Part shown: positions 59,076-64,000 of the stretch, piece after piece | How positions within the stretch are numbered: the stretch's first letter is position 1 | Layout: every line of letters starts with the position of its first letter | The notes under the pieces: model-generated | The model's input: only the letters and a program-made list of their open reading frames with translations | The model's database searches: none | What the model was told of the DNA's origin: nothing | Position numbers and translations under genes: made by a program | Assembly: GCF_027533845.1 (NCBI RefSeq) | Contig: NZ_JAPZVN010000024.1 | Location: 1-64,000, forward strand | DNA from: Streptomyces sp. RPT161 | GTDB lineage: Bacteria > Actinomycetota > Actinomycetes > Streptomycetales > Streptomycetaceae | Length of the DNA stretch: 64,000 nucleotides | Direction of reading: 5' to 3'

Positions 59076-60011
59076 TCAGGACACGGTCAGCACGATCTTG
59101 CCGCGGGTGCGCCCCTCGGTACTGGCGCGCCAGGCCTCGGCGGCCTCGGCGAGCGGCAGCTCCCGGTCGATGTGCACGGTCAGCTTTCCCTGATCGGCGA
59201 GTTCGCCGAGGGCGGTCAGGTCGGCGGAGTCCGGCCGCACCCAGACGAGGTGCCCGCCCGCCCTGGCCACGCCCTCGGCGTCCACGATCGAGGCGATTCG
59301 GCTGCCGTCGCCGTCCACCACGACCTGCTTGGACACGGCGACCGCGTCACCGCCCACGTAGTCCAGAGCCGCGTCCACTCCGTCGGGGGCCAGCGCCCGC
59401 ACCCGGTCGGCGAGCCCGTCGCCGTAGACGACCGGCTCGGCGCCCAGTGAGCGCAGGAAGTCGTGGTTGCGCTCGCTGGCGGTGCCGATGACCCGGGCAC
59501 CGGCGGCCACCGCGATCTGCGTGGCCAGGCTGCCGACCCCGCCCGCCGCGGCGTGCACCAGCACGGTCCGGCCCGCGCCGGGACCGCCGACCGCGCGCAG
59601 CGACTGGTAGGCGGTGAGCCCGGCCAGCGGCAGCCCGGCCGCCCGCACCCAGTCGAGCGAGGCGGGCTTGCGGGCCAGGGTGCGCAGCGGGACCGAGGCC
59701 AGCTCCGCGTACGTGCCGTGCTGCACGTAGTCCATGCGCGCGTAGCCGTACACCTCGTCGCCGGGTGCGAACTCGGTGACGCCGGGGCCGACCCGTTCCA
59801 CCACGCCCGCCAGGTCCCAGCCCGGGATGAAGGGGAAGTAGACGGTCAGCATCGAGTCGAGGTAGCCCTTGCCGATCTTCCAGTCCACCGGGTTGACCCC
59901 GGCGGCCCTGACCCGGACGAGGACGTCATCGGGTCCGACCTTCCGTTCCGGTACCTCGGCGATTTCCAGGTTCTCCGGGCCGCCATAGGCCCGCATCACG
60001 ATTGCCTTCAT
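59076..60011 (-). CDS. Quinone oxidoreductase-like NADP-dependent alcohol dehydrogenase family (MDR)
   Basis: A 311-residue medium-chain dehydrogenase of the quinone-reductase branch. It has VRVRAAGVNPVDWKIGKGY and PFIPGWDLAGVVERVG in the GroES-like domain and the Rossmann NADP loop VLVHAAAGGVGSLATQIAVA. No zinc-ligand cysteines are apparent, as expected for the zeta-crystallin branch. It reduces quinones or enones. ATG 60011 has no strong Shine-Dalgarno. Followed at 64 bases by the SGNH esterase gene on the same strand. Confidence 0.9.
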   Translation of the reverse strand: MKAIVMRAYGGPENLEIAEVPERKVGPDDVLVRVRAAGVNPVDWKIGKGYLDSMLTVYFPFIPGWDLAGVVERVGPGVTEFAPGDEVYGYARMDYVQHGTYAELASVPLRTLARKPASLDWVRAAGLPLAGLTAYQSLRAVGGPGAGRTVLVHAAAGGVGSLATQIAVAAGARVIGTASERNHDFLRSLGAEPVVYGDGLADRVRALAPDGVDAALDYVGGDAVAVSKQVVVDGDGSRIASIVDAEGVARAGGHLVWVRPDSADLTALGELADQGKLTVHIDRELPLAEAAEAWRASTEGRTRGKIVLTVS

Positions 60012-60075
60012 GATCGCGAAAACGAGCGGTGGCGAGGGGAGCAATCCCCCCGCCACCCGTTCGGCCGAGCGGAGG

Positions 60076-60870
60076 TTACAGCGCGGCCTGGAAGGCGGGC
60101 AGGTAGCCGCCCGACTGGCCGTCCGCCGTCGGGTGGTACGAGTCGGAGATCGGCCAGGTCACCGCGTGCAGCCACTGCGAGCCGTCGCACAGTTCGTGCC
60201 CGGCGAAGTAGCCGCGTACGTCGGCGAAGGTGAAGCCGCTGTACTTGGCGACCTCGGTGGAGATGACGCTGTCCAGCAGGTCGGCGGCCTTGTCGAGGGC
60301 GGTGCGCTTGGTGTTGTCGAGCCCGACGCAGCCGCTGGAGCGGGACAGGTCGTAGAACTCGGGATAGCCGAGCACGACGACATGGGCGTTGGGGGCGGCG
60401 GAGCGGATGTCCGAGTACAACGTGTCCAGGATGCCGGGGAGTTGGCTCCTGGCCTTGCTCTGCGCGGACGAGATCGCGTTGGTGCAGGTGCTGTCCCCGC
60501 CCAGTACGCAGCTCTCCATGACGCTGGAGAATCCGACGTCGTTGCCGCCGTCGGTGAGGCTGACCAGGGTGGTACCGGAGTTGAGGGCGGACAGCTGGCC
60601 GCTCTCGATGTCGGCGGCGGTGGCGCCGGTGCACGCCTTGAAGCTGAACGAGCTGGGCGAGTTGGCCTGCTGGTACAGGTACGGGTAGGCGTTGGTGCTC
60701 TGGTCACAGCTGTTGAGGTAGTTGTCGGTGGAGCCCACTCCGGAGGAGTAGGAGTCGCCGAGGGCAACGAAGTTGCCCCCGCTGGCGGTTGCGGAGGGGG
60801 CGCCGCCGAGGGTCATGGCGGCGGCCGCGGCGAGGCTTACGGCGGCAGCGAGCAGGGATGGTCTGCGCAC
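60076..60870 (-). CDS. Secreted SGNH/GDSL hydrolase (lipase/esterase)
   Basis: A 264-residue secreted esterase. Sec signal SLLAAAVSLAAAAAMTLGG, then block I FVALGDSYSSGVGS (nucleophile Ser), block III VSLTDGGNDVGFSS and block V SDSYHPTADGQS (catalytic Asp/His). Six cysteines (SCD, ACTGA, SCVLGGDSTC, GCVG, LCDG) suggest disulfides, as in the Streptomyces rimosus/scabies lipase-esterase family. It hydrolyses lipids or esters outside the cell. GTG 60870 follows GGAGG by seven bases. Confidence 0.92.
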   Translation of the reverse strand: MRRPSLLAAAVSLAAAAAMTLGGAPSATASGGNFVALGDSYSSGVGSTDNYLNSCDQSTNAYPYLYQQANSPSSFSFKACTGATAADIESGQLSALNSGTTLVSLTDGGNDVGFSSVMESCVLGGDSTCTNAISSAQSKARSQLPGILDTLYSDIRSAAPNAHVVVLGYPEFYDLSRSSGCVGLDNTKRTALDKAADLLDSVISTEVAKYSGFTFADVRGYFAGHELCDGSQWLHAVTWPISDSYHPTADGQSGGYLPAFQAAL

Positions 60871-61058
60871 GGGGTTCCTCCACGGGGTGATGCGGAAGAG
60901 TGGGGGTGGTACTCGCGGGTAAGCGCGAGCCCTACCCAGCAGTAAGGCGCAGACGGGGCGGGCGGTACAGAGGCGTGCGCCATGATTCAACCGATATCGC
61001 CAAGTTTTCACTTGTCGTGCACACGACCGCCACGTACCCCGCTGTTCACGGCCGGCGG

Positions 61059-61103
61059 AACGGCCGGTGCCGGACGCCAACCACGCGCCCGGCACCGGCC
61101 GTT
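61059..61103 (-). terminator. Terminator of the GH92 gene
   Basis: Perfect 15-bp arms AACGGCCGGTGCCGG (61059-61073) and 61089-61103, with a 15-base loop, beginning 12 bases past the GH92 stop. Downstream sequence on the minus strand is not T-rich. Confidence 0.7.
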
Positions 61104-61115
61104 GACCGAACCGGC

Positions 61116-64000
61116 TCAGTTCCCGTAGCCGATGGCGAAGATGTGCGCCGAACCGCTGTCCGTCACCGGCAGGGTGATCGAGGCCACCCGTTTGTCCGGA
61201 TCGATCGGCACCTTGGTGGCGAAGACATAGGTCTTCACCGTGTCCCTGCCCCCATCACCGGTGTCCCGATAGGGCGTACTGACCACCGTGGTGTCACCCG
61301 GAATCGGGCTGCTGGCACCGGCGTTGAGCGTCCAGTCCGAGAAGCCGACCGTCGCCTTGGACGTACTGCCGTCGGTGTAGGTGACGGTCAACTGGCCCTT
61401 GGCACCGTCCTTCGGGGCGTTGGTCGCCGCGCCCAGCAACCCCAACGACCCGGCACCGGAGGGCGAGGCGGTGGGAATGGTCTGGCCCGCCATGGTGATG
61501 TTGTCCAGGGTGCCGGGGGCCACCTCCGGCCAGATGTACGAGACGCCGTCCACTCCGACATCCGAACCCCCGCGAACTCCCGCCTCGTCCAGGGCGTTCT
61601 CCGAGTAGGCCGCGCCGTCACCGTCGAACCCGCCGGTGTAGCTGGAACCGTCCGGATACACACCCTCATCCGTGAAGTACGGCCAGACCTCGTCCTGGTG
61701 TGCCACCACCGCCCGTAGCACGGCCTCACCGAGCGGGCCGCCGGATGCGTTGGACAGCGCGAACGTCACCGGATACACGCCCTCCTTGTCGTCCGCCGTC
61801 ACCTTCACCTGCTCCTCGGCCCTGCCGCCCGGTGCGATGGTCACCGAGCCGTGCGCGGGGGCGACGGTCACCCCGGACGGCGCGGTGGCCGACCATGCCA
61901 CCGTGATCGGGGTCGCGCCGATGTTCGCCAGGTCCAGGGTGCCGGTGCCGTTCTCGCCCGGCGGCACCACCAGCCCGGCGCCCGAGGGACCGGTCGCCGC
62001 CAGCACCCCGTGCTCCCCGGTGGCGTCGGACGGCGGCGCCGCGGCGGGCGACGAGGCCCAGCTTGTGTTGGGCGCGGTGCCCAGGGTGTAGTCCAGGTCG
62101 GCACCGCGGCTCAGCGCGCCGAAGCCCAGCCAGGCCTTCTGCCAGTCCTGCCCGTTGACCCGCAGCGCCTGCACGTACGGCGCGTCAGGCGCCGCCTGCG
62201 GGGCGTTGATCCGTACCGCGTTTCCGTTGCCCAGCCTCAGCTCGGCGCGCGGAAAGACCGGGCTGCCCAGCGCGAGGATGTCCGTGCCTGCGGTCTCCGG
62301 ATAGAAGCCCAGTTCCGTCCAGACGTACCAGGAGGCCATCTCGCCCAGATCGTCATTGCCGAACGAGCCCACCGGTGCGTTGAACCAGAGCTTCTGCTCC
62401 GCCTGCCGCAGCACCTGCTGCGCCTTCCACGGCTGGCCGACGTAGTCGTACTCGTACGGGATCTCGATGCTGGGCTCGTTGCTCAGGTCGGCATTGGTAC
62501 CGGACGGGTTCGTGATGTTGCCCAGCAGACTGTCCAGGTACGCGCTGTACGCGGCGTTGCCGCCACGGGCGGCCACCAGCGCCCTGATGTTGAACGGCAC
62601 CATCGGCGTGTACTGGGCCGAGGTGCCCTCCACGAAGCCGTTGGAGGTCGCGGGGGTGAAACCGGCGGCGAACTCTCCGTCCGCCTTCTTCGCCTGCAGA
62701 TATCCGCTGCTCGGGTTGAACACGTTCTGCCAGTCCTGTGCCCGGGTCGCGAACCTGGTGTACAGGTCCTGGCGGCCCAGCGACCTGCCCAGCCAGGCGA
62801 CCGCGTAGTCCGCGATGTCGTACTCCTGCTGGGTGGAGACCGGGCCGTAGAAGTTACAGCAGCCCCAGTCCTTGCCGTCGATGGGCAGATACCCCTTGGC
62901 GTCCCTGACCGACTCACCGGGACGGATGTTGTTGGGCCTGGTGGCCTCGTGGACCAGCGCGTCCAGGGCGTGCCGGCTGTCGAAGTCACGCGCCCCGAAG
63001 GCGTACGCCCCGGCGATGATGCCCGCCGCCGGATCACCGACCATCACATACGTCTCACCGTTGTTCTGCGCCCACTTGGGCAACAGCCCTGTCTGGTCGT
63101 AGCCGTTGAGCATCGAGGTGACGACATCGCTTTCGACCCTGGGGTCGACCATGGCCATCAGCTGCGCCTGGGAGCGGTAGATGTCCCAGCCGGAGTAGTT
63201 GGCGTACTGGGCCAGTTGGCCTCGGGCGAGGCGGTGCACCTGGTTGTCCATCCCCATGTACTCGCCGTTGACGTCGGAGAACACATTGGGGTGCAGCAGC
63301 GCGTGGTACAGCGCCGTGTAGAACTTCACCTGATCGTCATGGCTGCCGCCGCCGACCCGCACCCGGCTCAACACACGGTTCCAGTCCTGGTGGTCGGCCT
63401 GCCGGAGCGCGTCGAAGTCCCAGCCGTGGACCTGCGCCACCCGGTTCCTACGGGCGTTGTCGTCGCTGGTGTACGAGATGCCGACGGCCGCCCTCACCGT
63501 CTGGTCGGCACTGGTGTCGAACGTCAGGTACATCCCGTTGGCCCCCGTCACCGGCGGGCCGACGGCGCCGCGCCTGCGGGGCGTCGAGGGGCCGTGCGTC
63601 GACGGCGAGGGCTTGCCGTGCACCGTGAAGTCCGGTCCCCTGGCCGGGCTCGTCGCGTCGTGCGGGCCGAAGGTCTGCTGCGGACGGCCCTGCTCCAGCG
63701 AGGTGGCGTTCTCGTCGATGGTGTCACCGACCCAGGTGCCGGTGCTGGTGAACGGGTGGTCGAACCTGATGTCGAAGTGCAGGGTGTAGGTGTTGTTGGC
63801 ACCGCAGAAGTGACCGCTTTGCACCGCGCCGACGACCTCGTGGTCACCCACGACCTCGGCCCGGGTGCCGTCCACCTGTGTGGCGCCGCCACTGAGCTTC
63901 AGCAGCAGATGGGAGTCCGCGGATCCGGGGAAGGTGAACCGGCCGAGGCCCGCCCGGGTGGCGGTGGTCAGTTCCGTCTTGATGCCGGAGGCGTCGGTCA
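61116..64000 (-). CDS. GH92 family alpha-mannosidase (partial, 5' end outside window)
   Basis: The C-terminal 961 residues of a large secreted glycosidase; the frame is open past 64000. GH92 hallmarks are present: NYSGWDIYRSQAQLMAMVDP, NGETYVMVGDPAAGIIAGAY, SNEPSIEIPYEYDY, GNDDLGEMASWYVWTELGFY and GSPVFPRAELRLGNGNAVRI. GH92 enzymes are calcium-dependent exo-alpha-mannosidases acting on mannans and N-glycans. From about 300 residues before the end comes a NEW3-like beta-domain (PGENGTGTLDLANIGATPIT), then an NPCBM/CBM-like module (AGQTIPTASPSGAGSLGLLG to the end), which likely binds carbohydrate. It ends at a strong hairpin. Window boundary hides the signal peptide. Confidence 0.9.
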   Translation of the reverse strand, partial: TDASGIKTELTTATRAGLGRFTFPGSADSHLLLKLSGGATQVDGTRAEVVGDHEVVGAVQSGHFCGANNTYTLHFDIRFDHPFTSTGTWVGDTIDENATSLEQGRPQQTFGPHDATSPARGPDFTVHGKPSPSTHGPSTPRRRGAVGPPVTGANGMYLTFDTSADQTVRAAVGISYTSDDNARRNRVAQVHGWDFDALRQADHQDWNRVLSRVRVGGGSHDDQVKFYTALYHALLHPNVFSDVNGEYMGMDNQVHRLARGQLAQYANYSGWDIYRSQAQLMAMVDPRVESDVVTSMLNGYDQTGLLPKWAQNNGETYVMVGDPAAGIIAGAYAFGARDFDSRHALDALVHEATRPNNIRPGESVRDAKGYLPIDGKDWGCCNFYGPVSTQQEYDIADYAVAWLGRSLGRQDLYTRFATRAQDWQNVFNPSSGYLQAKKADGEFAAGFTPATSNGFVEGTSAQYTPMVPFNIRALVAARGGNAAYSAYLDSLLGNITNPSGTNADLSNEPSIEIPYEYDYVGQPWKAQQVLRQAEQKLWFNAPVGSFGNDDLGEMASWYVWTELGFYPETAGTDILALGSPVFPRAELRLGNGNAVRINAPQAAPDAPYVQALRVNGQDWQKAWLGFGALSRGADLDYTLGTAPNTSWASSPAAAPPSDATGEHGVLAATGPSGAGLVVPPGENGTGTLDLANIGATPITVAWSATAPSGVTVAPAHGSVTIAPGGRAEEQVKVTADDKEGVYPVTFALSNASGGPLGEAVLRAVVAHQDEVWPYFTDEGVYPDGSSYTGGFDGDGAAYSENALDEAGVRGGSDVGVDGVSYIWPEVAPGTLDNITMAGQTIPTASPSGAGSLGLLGAATNAPKDGAKGQLTVTYTDGSTSKATVGFSDWTLNAGASSPIPGDTTVVSTPYRDTGDGGRDTVKTYVFATKVPIDPDKRVASITLPVTDSGSAHIFAIGYGN

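Noticed and set aside
1-64000. CRISPR arrays
   Set aside because: No regularly spaced repeats were noticed; the only long direct repeat found is the att pair.

Overview
The window reads as a Streptomyces (or close relative) chromosome segment. GC is very high, third codon positions are almost always G or C, GTG and TTG starts are common, and Shine-Dalgarno sites are strong. Typical actinomycete families are present: a LAL-type LuxR regulator, a sedolisin, a sortase-E (LAxTG) signal, an orphan anti-sigma-like ATPase and DUF6343/DUF6158-like small proteins.

Layout. 1-6125 (minus strand): a tightly overlapping operon whose first genes make a nucleotide-activated phospho-alcohol (CDP-alcohol phosphotransferase with C-terminal membrane domain, LicC-like nucleotidyltransferase, sn-glycerol-1-phosphate-dehydrogenase-like enzyme, second CDP-alcohol phosphotransferase) and whose last genes are a GT2 glycosyltransferase and a Wzm-type ABC-2 permease. 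Together they look like synthesis and export of a phosphodiester-linked cell-surface glycopolymer or glycolipid. 6126-15739: idi, an RsbW-like ATPase, a crotonase-fold protein lacking the usual catalytic glutamates, an SCO6745-like protein, a GT-C glycosyltransferase, two transporters, an ABC-F gene with a one-base frameshift, and a dimethylargininase. 15975-22008: a complete acyl-CoA carboxylase / acyl-CoA dehydrogenase / enoyl-CoA hydratase operon with its own TetR regulator, best read as leucine/isovalerate (or acyclic terpenoid) catabolism. 22058-28886: a small membrane protein, a Tat-exported multicopper oxidase, a LAL regulator and a secreted sedolisin that ends in a very strong terminator.

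28889-34206 is a decayed integrated element. It is bounded by a 28-bp near-perfect direct repeat (attL/attR) and contains an integrase remnant whose stop codon lies next to attR, a P27-type terminase remnant, a thiamine-diphosphate-enzyme remnant, a flavodoxin-like protein, a truncated GtrA-like protein, two tiny coupled genes divergent from a TTA-containing HTH regulator, and a 1.26-kb IS5-family element with CTAG target duplication and a passenger gene. A tRNA-Leu(GAG) lies just outside attR.

34643-50000: housekeeping and accessory metabolism (aldehyde dehydrogenase, FdhD, TatA, a BASS transporter divergent from a LysR regulator, a tandem Lrp regulator, MFS exporter, long-chain acyl-CoA ligase, aldo/keto reductase, PhyH-type dioxygenase, lipoprotein, methyltransferase, APC permease). 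49760-58952: a sortase-anchored phosphoesterase, EfeB/EfeO iron-uptake genes without efeU, a cold-shock protein, an NAPE-PLD-like metallo-hydrolase, an aminotransferase-fold protein with no lysine at all, an orphan ATP-synthase b-subunit homologue and small proteins. 59076-64000: a zinc-type oxidoreductase, a secreted SGNH esterase and the 3' part of a GH92 alpha-mannosidase gene running off the window.

Most interesting: the 1-6125 operon with an archaeal-type glycerol-1-phosphate dehydrogenase homologue, the mapped att-bounded relic island, the lysine-free aminotransferase homologue and the stand-alone AtpF-like protein.
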